The notes beneath the pieces were generated by a model that ran no database searches, was not told the origin of the DNA, and saw nothing but the letters and a program-made list of their open reading frames with translations. A program made the translations under genes and the position numbers. A stretch of 64,000 nucleotides of DNA. Source: Celoporthe dispersa (taxonomy: Eukaryota > Ascomycota > Sordariomycetes > Diaporthales > Cryphonectriaceae). Position 1 is the first letter of the stretch. The number at the start of each line of letters is the position of its first letter. The DNA lies in the NCBI GenBank assembly GCA_016584495.1, contig WAID01000014.1:1-64000 (forward strand). Direction: 5' to 3'. Below are positions 1-10,735 of this stretch, in pieces.

Positions 1-152
1 CCCTGACTCCCCTGACCCTAACCCTGACCCTGACCCTGACCCTGACCCTAACCCTGACCCTGACCCTAACCCTGACCCTGACCCTAACCCTGACCCTAAC
101 CCTGACCCTGACCCTGACCCTAACCCTGACCCTGACCCTGACCCTGACCCTA
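1..152. repeat. Telomeric repeat array, CCCTAA/CCCTGA mixed
   Basis: The first 152 bases are an almost uninterrupted run of hexamers. I count about 18 CCCTGA and 7 CCCTAA units, with one two-base interruption near base 7. CCCTAA is the complement of the usual fungal telomere unit TTAGGG, and this orientation at the left edge is what a true left chromosome end would show. The dominance of the TCAGGG variant is unusual. It could be variant-rich proximal telomere, or a base-calling artefact at a contig end. Confidence 0.9.
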
Positions 153-2570
153 AATCTATTCTTATTAAAATTATATTTATATTAGTATATATAAGCTTAA
201 GATATGTAGGATTTTGTATAAGAATAATAAAGAATTGCAGAAAAAGGAATTTATTTTTTTGTAATATTAGTATGCGGATTCGATAACTTGTTTATTGCTT
301 GCTAATCGAAACTTATACTACTCTCTCTCTATCTAGCTTTTGCTTTTTCTCGAAAAGCTTCAGGCATAACTTAGAGTCTAAGTATAATACATAATCTATT
401 GAATATCAATATTCAAACAAAATGATTAAGAGAAAAGGATATTAGGGAAAGAAATATGCTTATCTATAGAATATAACTTATTGCTATTACTAGCTTTTAT
501 AAGCTATGACGAAAATAGCTTTGAATTACTAGCCTGAATAGCTAAGTTTATATTTATTGCATTATTAAACTAGAACCTTGGGCGCCGTCGCATGAAAGGA
601 CGAATATCAAGGCAATAGGCAAGGGCTTATGCAATCTAAGCATGCTAAATCGATCACAAAGACAATAATAAACGAAGGCTATATATGCATAAGGTTAGGG
701 TGAAAAGCCTGTCTTAGACTTGTCCAGAGAGCTTAAATTGAGAAAAGAAGGGAAGATTGCTTGTTATTTTTTCTCTAAGCGTAGAAAAAAATGAATAAGG
801 GCTGCACTCTTATATCTGAACGATCTCAGGACCCACCTACATTCCATGTCCTGAGGTCCACTCCACTGGCCACCACAACAATAGATAATCTTGATTATTA
901 TTGAATAAATTAAGATATATATTAGCATTATTATTTAGCTATTATTTTCTTAAATACTTATAATAGCTAGTATATTGATTATAATATTTTTATATTCTTT
1001 TTTCTTATATTAATAGCAGAAGAATCTAATAATTATATTTATAAAGCTGCAGCTAAGCAATAGCCTAATAGATTTAGCAGATTTGCATTTATTTTCCAAA
1101 GCTGCTTTAGCAGCTTATTCGAATACATTAAATAGATCGCTCTATTCTTTATTTAGCTAATATAGCAAGCAATTATTGCTATTCTAATCTTATATTTGCA
1201 TCCAGATATATAATAAATTTCTAAATATAATTTTATATCAAATCTATATATTCTTTTCTAATTAATTATCAAATAGTTAATTAAGCTTAATATATATATT
1301 TTTGCGCTAAATCTTGAATAGCGCTTATAATCCAACTTTACTTGCTATAGCAATAGTTTGCACTTTATCTATTACTTTATCTGCAATAATTTATATTAGC
1401 ACTAGTATAAGCTTATTCTTTATAGCTAAATCAGCTGCTTACTATAGATAATTAGGATTGAATCTTTATAAATACTTGGCTTGTCTTATCTGCTCTAGTT
1501 ATAAATTAGATTTGCTTTTCTTAATATTCTCTTGGATTATCTATTATACTCTTGCTTAGAATTATTTAGCTTAATCTTAATATAAATAGCAAATGCAATT
1601 CCAAATACTCTAAATCGCATTATCTGCTATATTAAGGCTAGAACGCTTGCTTTTGCATTTGATTTCAAACTATCTATTTGCATTACATAATTAGAAAAAC
1701 TATTGGCATAATATGCTTATCGTTTATAATATCTTATATGCTTATTTTGCTTATTTGCTTATATTCTTCCTCTTTTTCTATATATTTATCTATATATACT
1801 TCTTATAGCAATATTTTTGCATTTATCTAATTATTCGCATAATATAGCTATATATATTATATTATAATCTATCAATCTCTGCAAATGCAATAAATAATAT
1901 AAGCAATATAGTAGATAATAGATATTGGAATTCTTATAGCTTAGCTTAATTCTGAATAATCTTTTTAATAATATAAATAGCTTCTGCAATTCTTATCTTC
2001 TTGCCTATTTCGATAAATAGATAGCTTTTTGAAGATAAATTCGAACCTTATTAGCAATATATGCAATTTTATATATCTTGTATATAATAAGAAGATATTT
2101 AGGCAGATAAATAAATAATTCTATTTTCAAAATCAATAGCTATAGTTCTGCTAGAAACTAATTATATTTATATAAGCAATTTTATATTCTCTTCCTTTCA
2201 TATAGAATTCTATTGAACTTCTTTTTCTGATTGAAAGAATATATTTTATATTACTTTTAATTTTATATTCCTGGATATATTAATATTGCCTTTTGAATTA
2301 ATCGATTATAAGCTAGCTTGTTTTTCATATCTCTACTAATAATGCTTTTTTAAACGAACTTTGCTTTCCAAGCAATCTATTATTATATATTTTATATATA
2401 GTAATAGTTTTTCTAAATTCAATAAATAATATTCCTATATAGTCTGTTTTTGATTGGTTTTTTTATATGTGATTCAGATGAGAAAAGATCTATGGAGTCT
2501 ACTTTTATAATTTTCAATAGAGTCTACCCTCTGTCTTTATTAGCGTTCTTTTTGAGATACTGCGCTTTCT
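153..2570. repeat. AT-rich subtelomeric block, probably RIP-degraded
   Basis: This 2.4 kb block is dominated by A and T, with very frequent TA steps, few GC-rich stretches, and no reading frame of useful length on either strand. A less AT-rich island lies near 575-870 and contains short inverted motifs around CTCAGGAC. This composition next to a telomere is typical of transposon or subtelomeric repeat sequence converted by RIP (CpA to TpA). No transposase, helicase or long terminal repeat can still be recognised. Confidence 0.75.
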
Positions 2571-3170
2571 ACGGAGTATTCAACCCTCCGTCGTGGCATT
2601 CAAGTTAGGTGAAGGCTTCTCATGAAAGGTCGTTTGACTAGCTTCGACATCGTCATCCATTATCATCAACAGACTGTAGAACAAGTAACGAACTTTGGAA
2701 AGGTGAGACAGGAGAACAATTTCGACTAAAAAGGTGTTTTCAGCCTTACAAAATAAAACATGTAAGTTGATGTTTCCAGACCGTAGGAGCGATCCTGTGG
2801 TTACTGATATGAAAGCATTTGAAGTATGAGCAGGGTGATACTTCGGACCATTTCGACAGACCGAATCACGCATCAGCAATTCCGCTAGTGACTTGTCATG
2901 GGCCTCAAAGGATTGTCGACTGTCCCCCACCTGTCAGAAAGTCTTAGGGGACTCATCCTTCGGCATTTAGTAGAGTACTTAAGTATACATTAGCAAGTGA
3001 CGGTATGCTGGGCTTGCCGAGACTAAATTGTTGTTGAGATAAATAGCACGCTTCCCTTTTGTGATGGATGAAAATCGTTGAACTCATCCCTTCTGAAATT
3101 TGAACTCGTCGCTATATCAAGCAATACTACATCATCGTCTGTTCGGCTCTTTCAGCTCGCGTTAGCCACC
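2571..3170. other. Intergenic, upstream of the RiPP precursor
   Basis: Base composition returns to normal at about 2570. A 116-codon open frame on the minus strand (2580-2930) has no recognisable family and no supporting features, so I do not call it. The last 200 bases would be promoter and 5' leader for the precursor gene at 3171. I see no clear TATA box. Confidence 0.4.
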
Positions 3171-3681
3171 ATGCGTTTCTCGCAGCTTATTATTGGTTTT
3201 CTGGCCACAGTCTCTGTCTCGGCCCTGGCTATCCCCAACCCAGGTAAGTTAAACATTGAATTCTCGTATCTGGAGAGTCTTAAATCTTGAAAACGTAGCC
3301 GATTCTCTGAGCACCCGCTCCATCTCCAAAGATGAGACAGCTCTACTAGCTCAGCGCTACGAGGGCGGCTCTGAGGATGATGACAAAAAGGCCAAGCGCT
3401 ACGAGGGTGGTTCTGAGGACGATGACAAGAAGGCCAAGCGCTACGAGGGCGGCTCTGAGGACGATGACAAGAAGGCCAAGCGCTACGAGGGCGGCTCTGA
3501 GGACGATGACAAGAAGGTCAAGCGCTACGAGGGTGGTTCTGAGGACGATGACAAGAAGGCCAAGCGCTACGAGGGCGGCTCTGAGGACGATGACAAGAAG
3601 GCCAAGCGCTATAAGGGTGGTTCTGAGGACGATGACAAGAAGGTCAAGCGCTACGAGGGTGGTTCTGAGGACGATGATTAA
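3171..3681 (+). CDS. Kex2-processed repeat RiPP precursor (dikaritin/UstA type)
   Basis: Predicted secreted precursor of a ribosomal cyclic peptide. The ATG at 3171 sits in a strong context (GCCACCATG). An intron at 3244-3298 (GTAAGT...TAG) separates exon 1, which encodes a signal peptide of about 19 residues (hydrophobic core LIIGFLATVSVSALA), from the repeat exon. The product is 151 residues. From Tyr45 it is eight copies of a 14-residue unit, Y-E-G-G-S-E-D-D-D-K-K-A/V-K-R, the last ending at the stop after DDD. Each unit ends in Lys-Arg, the Kex2 protease site, and starts with Tyr, as in ustiloxin, phomopsin and epichloecyclin precursors. Copy seven reads YKGG. By analogy, the core is the tetrapeptide after Lys-Arg (YEGG) and the acidic tail is a spacer. 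The UstYa-like gene 961 bp downstream on the same strand supports this. Core limits and product are inferred. Confidence 0.88.
3358..3678 (+). repeat. 42-bp in-frame tandem repeat (7 full + 1 partial)
   Basis: Seven full 42-bp units and one 27-base terminal unit encode the repeated RiPP cores. Nucleotide identity between units is very high, differing at a few synonymous sites (GGC/GGT, GAT/GAC), at the Ala/Val codon, and at one GAG-to-AAG change in unit seven (3610-3612). Near-identity implies recent expansion or gene-conversion-like homogenisation. Copy number is therefore likely to vary between strains. Confidence 0.93.
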
Positions 3682-4642
3682 ATCAACTCAAGTTCATCTG
3701 GCAGCAGCATTTGGAATAATCCTAAATGCTTTTCATATATTCTATGTAGCAAAGCTCTCTTTAGAGCTGTAGCTGAGCTAAGCTATTCAGTGGTTCTAAT
3801 CGGATCATCTGATTCTTACATTGATCTCAACAGTCTTCGACATGTTTTTCTTTTTTTTTTTTTTTTGACTTCAACATGATTCATTCAGGATCTTTCTACA
3901 CCTAACGACAAGTACACTACACTATAGGGACTGCTTATGAATCTTGACTAATATATTTGGTTGGTTGCACTTGATATTCTGCATCAGAAACGGTCTAGAA
4001 TGTGCCGGGCTCGGGGAGGGGGAAGGGGGTTGAGGAGTGAATCCATGCACTTCAGTTTCAATTGAGGATCTAATATCAAGCTATCATAACGTCTTCCAAG
4101 CTCCGAAAATATCAGTCTTATGTGCAGGTCTTATTCCCCAGGGTATCAACCTACCAAAAGGACATCTGCACATCTATGGCTTACTATATAGCACTCCGGG
4201 CCTTGATACTACATTAGGATAAATGGACAAAGATCGGCTCAGCTTTCCCCGTTTTGAAACGCCGCCATTAAGCTCATGTAGATGTCATTATTTTGGTCAC
4301 ACCTTCACTGAAAGATGATGCAGACACACTTGATGAGATAGCATGTATACAGTGCGGATCTGACGAATGTCAGCGTTCTCAAGGACCCAACTCTCTGAAT
4401 GAAATTACCGACTATGCTCAGGGTCTAAGGGCTTCCCACTTTCTGAATATCCCAAGATCATGTATGTTTTTTATCTTCTGTTAAAAATTTCCGCTATTAG
4501 GACTCAGACCCAAGCATACCAGATCATCTCACTTATTTTCAAACTTGCATTCTTTACATAAACCCAACAACATCAAAGTTTCAATTGTTCGTCGAAGATA
4601 CTGTACCTTTCAACACCTTGAAACGGCAAACCTGCGGACTTG
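3682..4642. other. Intergenic between RiPP precursor and UstYa-like gene
   Basis: About 960 bases with a T-rich tract at 3849-3866 and no convincing gene. Short plus-strand frames at 4037-4222 and 4293-4484 have no recognisable features. The left part would hold the 3' UTR of the precursor, and the right part the promoter and leader of the oxidase gene. Confidence 0.4.
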
Positions 4643-5809
4643 ATGGTGTACATGAAGGGAAAAATGGCTTTCACGACCTCACCACGGCTGCCTCCCTCAC
4701 TTGACAAACCGCCTTGGTCCGACAACGAAGATGAGGAGAGTCAAACGAGCTTGTTATCAAGAGCCGAATCCGATGTTGTTGACAACTCCATACAAAGAGC
4801 TCGCAATTCACCTTTAGTATGGATAATTTCGACTGCTGTACTAGCTGTTGTTGTGGCATTTCAGTCTATCCTACTGCTCAGTAGAGACCAACACTCCTTG
4901 AGTTTCATTCCTTTCGGCACAACTGAGACTGACTTCAGTAAGGCTCTCAACTTCTGCTCATAAACTTGGTAGCTGACCTGGTAATAGTTTCCGCCAGAAG
5001 CGCTGTCGCATTCAAAGATGTTTTCTTCATCGGTGGACCTATCGTACAAGAGAACGGGGAAATGGTTGTCCCTCACTATGATTCAAAATATATCGGAGAA
5101 CCTAGAGACGAGTTGGACGAAGCTTGGAGGAATCTAACTGCTTGTAAGAATTGGTTTTACACATCGTTTTTTCTTTCTTGCAATTTTTGCTAATCAAATG
5201 AGCAGCAACATATATCAGAATAACAGAAGCTGAAGCGATGGCGACTTGGGGAGACAGTCACTATGAGTATTGGAACGAAGAGAGGGGAGGTTATGTGGCA
5301 GGGTAAGATGATCTTATAAATGTTCTGCAAGTCTCCTTGCTAAAGGAAGTGCACATAAAGACTGGAGATGTTTCACACTCTACATTGCTTGGTATGTGCA
5401 TTCCCCAGTCATGAATGAATTCTTTATCAGTCCGCTAATTAGATGACAGAACCGCTTGCGCATGTCATTGTATCCAGACCACTACCAATTTCGTGGCTAC
5501 GAACATTTCAATGATGAAAACCATGAAATACATCTGAGTATATAAATTCTTCCTCCTTGCAGTTTCTAATGATTTGCATCACTCACACTATGGCTAGATC
5601 ATTGCATCCAACAAATCCAGCAATACATTATGTGTGCGGGAGATATGACACCTCTCCCAACGCGGTACTCTGCAGCACTCGATAGGAATTACGTGGATTC
5701 TGATACCACACATAAATGCAGGGATTTTGATCGGCTTAAGCAATGGGCTGACGATCGACTTAACGGAGAATTGGAGGTGCCTAGGTACAAAAAGCCTGAC
5801 AGAAACTAG
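4643..5809 (+). CDS. UstYa-family (DUF3328) RiPP oxidative cyclase
   Basis: Six exons assemble in frame without correction: 4643-4937, 4988-5143, 5206-5302, 5361-5391, 5450-5537 and 5598-5809, with GT-AG introns of 50-62 nt, giving 292 residues. A single membrane segment lies at about residues 59-80, followed by the family block YIGEPRDELDEAWRNLT. Both diagnostic HxxHC motifs are present: HTLHC (188-192) and HLNHC (221-225, split by the last intron), the second followed by IMCAGDMTPL. UstYa/UstYb proteins are membrane-anchored and thought to be metal-dependent; they catalyse oxidative cyclisation of dikaritin cores, joining the Tyr ring to a neighbouring side chain. All expected family motifs are intact. 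ATGs at 4652 and 4664 are alternative starts. The pairing with the repeat precursor suggests that this enzyme modifies its Tyr residue. Confidence 0.9.
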
Positions 5810-8724
5810 GAGCAAAGCTTGGCAAGCACTACGTAATACTATTCTAAGTACTTATGTACTTAAGTAGCATAGAATAAATACGGGTGCCCCCCTTGCCTTT
5901 AAATTCTGTCTTAAAAAAAAAGATTCACCCATGAATTATAAGATTTTGGATATGCTTGTGTGTTGAATCTAAGCACTCTCCTTTCTATAACTTCCCCTTT
6001 CCAATCACCCTGTGTTAGAACTTGCTCAACATGTAGATTACAGCACCGGTTATAGCTAATGCCGAACTCTGGCACCGTATTCCAAATTGCAAAATTGAAT
6101 AGAGCACTGATGATGTGATCTTTGAGTATAAGAAAGGCTGAAGAGATATTGGAAGTATTCGAGATCTTGAAGATCTAAGGCTTTGAAAGGGCTTAGGAAA
6201 TTTTCATGGATGCAACAAGAAACGATTGGAGCAACCAAATATGCGGATCAGACAGTCGCTCTACTTCTAAATAGTTCGCAAGAAGAAGCAAAGCTTGTGC
6301 GAGTCCGAACATCTACGCGCCTATATAGGCCACTACTTTCAGGCATGTGGGAGTGGTCACTCCTTTTAGCTGTCGCATAAAGCTTATTAAGATCATAAGT
6401 ATTGTTGCTATGCTCTACTTGCTAGCATCGCTTGTTGCGATAAGTAATTTTCCCTGTTATCCCTAAAATAGCTTCTTCATACGAAGACTTTCAATATTTC
6501 GCTGATAGAGTAGACTTAGGCCCACTGTCGATCTCCAGCAGCAGTCTTATTCGGCTTGACAGCTCGACGGACCCAGACTCTCGAAAGAGCAGTATATACG
6601 TGGCCGGTGATATCTGGCTCTCTCCCGTGGTCTCCCCTTTTTTGGCTCGGAGTTGCAATGATATTGACGCGTGTACTACTGCTATTCTAGCTGGATTTGT
6701 AGTTGTAGAACGGCAACGGGAAGGACTAATTGCAGCCAGGCGCTCGCAAGCAGATTGCGAGCGGCTTCGGTTCAGACCGAACATTCGAAAGAGGGACTTT
6801 GAGGCACGAATCTCAACTCATGCCCCATGACTTGCGCGATGTCAGATTAAGATTCAATGAATTCCACTAATACTTGGTCATGCAGCTAACATGCTTCCTA
6901 GGTATTAAAAATACATTATGGTAACTTTCTCATTCAGTTGATTCAAGAAAATGGAAGAACCAATTTGTCATCCTATAGCCGCCGTAATGAACTCGAAGGT
7001 ATCACAATAAATGCACTTGTCTGGACGGCTCTCCTGCTCAGGTTGGTGGCAGACTGCCTTGGCCGTAAAGTGAGTCCTCCCTTTTCCTCCTGCCACAGCC
7101 CAACTCAAGCAGACGGATCGTGGTGCATGGTGAAATGAATATTTGCTGCTTACTCATTCCGATATTCCCTAACCTCATCTTTTCCGAATTATTATCATGC
7201 AAAATCTCCAGAACAGCAAGATTACGGAAAGTTTGGAGATTCAGGACCGACATCTGTCAACGTACGGAGCATAGCAAGAACGATTGCTTCATCAATCTAC
7301 GAGACAATTCTTTAGGACCTTTGGGGTTGTAGTCACTAGTTATTATAGGTTCCAGGTGCTCACCCGAATGCTCACGGTGAAGATTCCCTCGAACAACATC
7401 TTCAATTTGTTGACGAGCTTGCCTATGTTGAAGTATCGGCCGTCCAATTTTACGACCTCATGGCGCTCAAGGTGTTGATGGTGCGTAATGCTCCGTTCAA
7501 GACATATCTCTTGCAGCTTTATCGCTATGAAAGATTTATACTTTTTGCTATTATGGACTCCGAACTCAAGGGTCTGGCATTTGAAATTGGACGGATAGCC
7601 TGCACGAGGAAGGAAAATATTTACGGTCCAAGGATTGAGGGTTAAGGAAGCGCCGGCCCATCGTCCCATGGAAATAGAACCACGTGTCTATTAAAAGTGA
7701 ACCTTGACTATAAGTAAACTGATATTTATCGGTTCGGCCGAGCCCATCATAATGGCCTCCGTTTTATTCTCCTGATTAACCACCCCGGGACGTTGGGGAA
7801 AACGATACTAGAGCCCTCACGCAGTCGCTCGCTCACAAAAAGGTTGAGGCATTCTGCAAGAGCCCCGCGAAACGTCGAGCCAAAAGCTGGCTTAGTAGGA
7901 GTCCATACCTCTCCATACACTAGACCGACTCTTAGATAAGACAATGATATTGAGAGTACTGGACGAGCTTTCCAGCACGGATGGTATGCAAACTAGTAGA
8001 AAAAAGAAGCCTTGGAAGTAATCCTTCGGGGTGGGAAGCGTGTGTTTGCCATTCTCTGCACCATAGGGAAGGGAAGCTCTTTTATAGACATCATCCACCT
8101 TGTCGAAAGGTTCAGTAAATTTCCACCCACTCAGACATTGCTGATGAAGCTGTGCTCGATGGTATATTTCCCGATAAATGCAGCTAGGATTACCGTATAT
8201 TCTACGACAAACAATGGGAGTTTTAAACTCCTATCTTGTTCTACCTGCACCGGCATGTTCTTCTACCTTCACTGCCCTGTTCTGCTGCCTGCACTGCCAC
8301 GCTCTTCTGCCTGCACTGCCACGCTCTACTTGCACTGCCATATTCTTTCTGCACTGCCATGTTTTACCTGCAACAAGCTTCGCCTGATAATGAAGGTAGC
8401 TGATCAATATATATTAAAATGTCAGATTCCGTATTGTATCTGGAAAAACTGTCCTCCAAGAACGCTATAATACTGCACTGTTTATTGGCCAAATGGCTTT
8501 GCCGAGTCACAAGATTTGGGTCAGAAAGCTAATGTGCTAATCAATATATGAGTATGAGTCACTCACTGTAAGCATTCCTTAGAGGCTAAGCCACAATAAA
8601 GGTTAAATTTTGTTTTAGATTGGAAACCGCTATATATAATCGCAACGCTCTGCTGTCCAATCTTTCCTCTCATCAACCTTTTGCTTGTCAATAAAATAGT
8701 ATAAGTCTTATAGTAAAATCAATC
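5810..8724. other. Gene-poor stretch of about 2.9 kb
   Basis: I find no gene here that I can support. Short frames exist, for example minus strand 7747-7944 and 7892-8098 and plus strand 6938-7138 with a possible GT donor after it, but none shows a known domain, a repeat or a coherent exon chain. The stretch may contain decayed genes. I looked specifically for a second HxxHC-type protein, a tyrosinase or a methyltransferase that would extend the RiPP cluster and saw none. Confidence 0.4.
8245..8375 (+). repeat. Degenerate ~20-bp tandem repeat
   Basis: Five to six imperfect copies of a unit close to CTGCACTGCCACGCTCTTCTG follow each other here, with units drifting in length and sequence. It is a small minisatellite in otherwise gene-poor sequence. 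No coding role is evident. Confidence 0.6.
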
Positions 8725-9401
8725 ATGAATGTATTTAGACGAGCACTACTTTTTTGGCCAATCTAGAGTGGACGGAAAGAGTTCAGCATACTTGCAAATT
8801 CTGCGATCGTGCTAACTTTGTCAATGTTGTCTATGAGGTAAGCAACAGCATCTTCTCTCCAAAAGCCAGAAGAAAATAGAGGAAAAAGAAGAAAAGAAAA
8901 GGAAGGAAAGCTAATAAGTATTGGTGTGTCATTTCAAAGGATGATGATCTGATTGCTATAGAGAATGTGCGCTTAGCAGGTCAGATTCATTGGCTTATTA
9001 TGCCGAAGAATCACATACGAGATATCGAAGCGCTAAATAGCAGCCATCTTGTTCTTTGTAAGTTATTATTTTATATATTTCTTCATGTCTCTCTGCGGTT
9101 CAACTGACTCACAGTCGATGTTGAACTGTTAGTAAACGCTATGGATCGTGTGAAGAACTGCTTGATTAACCGCCACTGGTCAAGCACACCGCGCTCAACT
9201 ATTATTTCAGGCTATCATAGGGGCCGCCGGCCGCTAATAGGAAATATTTATTACCCTGACATTGTCTCCATTCACCATCTTCATCTTCATGTCATTATCG
9301 AGCCTTGCCTCATGCTAAGACTATTCAAATACCCAGCGTGGTTGCCTCTTATGTGGAAGTCAGATACTCGAGTTCTGCAGGAAGTTCGACGACTAGCATA
9401 A
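8725..9401 (+). CDS. HIT-domain (histidine triad) protein, one frame break
   Basis: Predicted HIT-superfamily nucleotide hydrolase or transferase. Proposed exons: one from the ATG at 8725 to about 8838, a second from about 8940 to 9058, and a third from about 9114 to the stop at 9399-9401. The N-terminal part contains a Cys pair (CKFC), and the middle contains IHWLIMPKNHIRDIEAL, the usual HIT beta-strand and helix. Exon 3 carries the catalytic triad motif as HHLHLHVI (about 9271-9297), preceded by NIYYPDIVS. The ATG frame stops early (8764-8766) unless one base is added within the T6 run at 8750-8755; past that run the protein continues normally. This may be a sequencing slip or a real lesion. 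The substrate cannot be inferred. Confidence 0.7.
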
Positions 9402-9699
9402 AATATTAGAGCTAAAGCAGCTGCTGGGAAGTTGCACGAGCTAGATAAGGTCCGCTCACGCAAGTTTCTTGCGTGCTGAGTTCCGCCTATCCCGCATCAA
9501 TATAATTAACCGCTTCACTCGGCTCCCACCCTTTGACTCATGCTTCCACAGCTGGTACAACTACGGCAGCTTCTTCTGCGATAACCTTGCCTGGATGGCT
9601 GCTGCTACCGTCTTCGTCACCTTAGTACCAAATGCAATGCGGGTTGGCCTCGCGACAATTTCTGTATTGTTTTGTTCGTATAACCTGCTATTTTCCTAG
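9402..9699 (+). pseudogene. Remnant of a fungal conserved membrane-domain protein
   Basis: The plus strand encodes a coherent block after the HIT stop: a Leu-Asp-Lys-Val-Arg-Ser-Arg-Lys helix, then a segment beginning EFRLSRINIINRFTRLPPF, then NYGSFF, and a hydrophobic helix WMAAATVFVTLV ending MRVGLAT. This order (charged helix, YGSFF, one or two membrane helices, xxVGLAT) is common at the C-terminus of a fungal membrane family that I recognise by pattern only. The frame changes around 9462-9470, and no upstream exons are visible. It is probably the 3' end of a decayed gene. Confidence 0.5.
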
Positions 9700-9716
9700 C
9701 TTCACCCACTCTGTTT

Positions 9717-10735
9717 CTAAAAGGGATTGCTATTAGAGAACCAAAGATCTACACCTGACCCTTTCCAGAACACATATGGTGTTTTCGTTTCGCCGCGTCG
9801 GCTCGGGCCCTCCCGAGGAGGGCCGCCACTCTGCTCCGTACTCTGATGGATAACCCAAGGCTTTCTAAACATCACTGTAGCAGGGCTTGACTTATCACCC
9901 ACGTCCTGGCCACCAATATCTGCAGCCATGTTGTGCTGACCGGTCCAATGTTGATTGTTGAAGTCGGAGTACCAGAAACCTTGCGAGCGGCCGCCCGAGC
10001 CCACCCAGAACAATCGAAGAATGTTATCCCCAGCGCAAGAGCGCTGGGACTAGTTCCGGGGAGGAAGCCCATCCCTCCCATTTCATTTGAGACGGATCTC
10101 TGTGAGGTCCAGTCTCTACCATTGAAGTTGGAAAACCATGTTCCGTCGTAAGCGCGGCCGTTCCAGAAGAGGTAAAGGGATTGGTTGAAGATGATGGCGA
10201 AGGGACTTGTTTCTTTAGCGATAGCATGATCCATCCCGACTCGAGCCTGGTTTGACCAGACGGCACCGTCAAAGGAACAGTAGAACATGCCGTCGTCCCC
10301 ACTTCCGTTCCAGAACAGAAAAAGTCTGTTCTGAAATCCGACGGCGTTTGGGGAGGTTTTGGGGAGAAATCCCATGCCACCAATTCTATCGCTGACGGAG
10401 AAAATTGATGACCACGCATCTCCATTATAGATAGTGCACCAGGTGCCGTCGTCACCGCTTCCGTTGTAGAAAAGGAACAACTGATCTTGAAAAACCACTC
10501 CGCTAAGGGAAGTGGCAGAAGCGACGGAGATGCCGCGGACAGTATCGTTCAGGCAGACAATGCCACTCCAATTGCCACCTTCGGTCATTGTCGTATAGAA
10601 GATGCCATCATCGCCGCAACCCAGGTAGAACACGTAGATTTTGTTGCGGTAAAAGACTGCGCTAGGAGATGTTTGGCCGAGAATGCCGACATTTCCAAGG
10701 CGGCTGGACACGTTATTTGCGGCTGCAAAGGACAT
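9717..10735 (-). CDS. Multi-blade beta-propeller lectin-like protein, frame break
   Basis: The product is built from about six copies of a ~48-residue unit of the form TSPSAV-F-N-LYLFWNGSGDDGTWFS-FNG--W, typical of propeller lectins in which each blade contributes part of a sugar pocket. The ATG at 10735 begins MSFAAANN; there is no signal peptide, so it looks cytoplasmic. A single-base frame change in the C4 run at 10028-10031 (plus strand) separates blades 1-4 from blade 5 onward, which continues as LFWVGSGG in the next frame to the stop at 9717. Blade 6 is interrupted between about 9777 and 9870 by roughly 30 residues with no propeller character, containing an inverted repeat. Similar lectins defend fungi against nematodes or bind host glycans. 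It lies 1.8 kb from the 3' end of the TcB-TcC fusion gene on the same strand. Sugar specificity cannot be read. Confidence 0.7.

Noticed and set aside
2580..2930. 116-codon minus-strand frame next to the AT-rich block
   Set aside because: No signal peptide, repeat, domain or splice partners; length is within chance expectation.
3358..3678. 42-bp direct repeats considered as satellite or CRISPR-like array
   Set aside because: Units are contiguous with no spacers, keep frame, and differ mainly at synonymous sites within a secreted precursor. They are coding.
5810..8724. Further RiPP genes (second UstY, tyrosinase, methyltransferase)
   Set aside because: No HxxHC pair, copper-binding His motifs or SAM-binding motifs could be found on either strand.
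9469..9699. Possible transporter gene of its own
   Set aside because: Only one or two membrane helices, no start context and a frame change at its left end; better explained as a relic.
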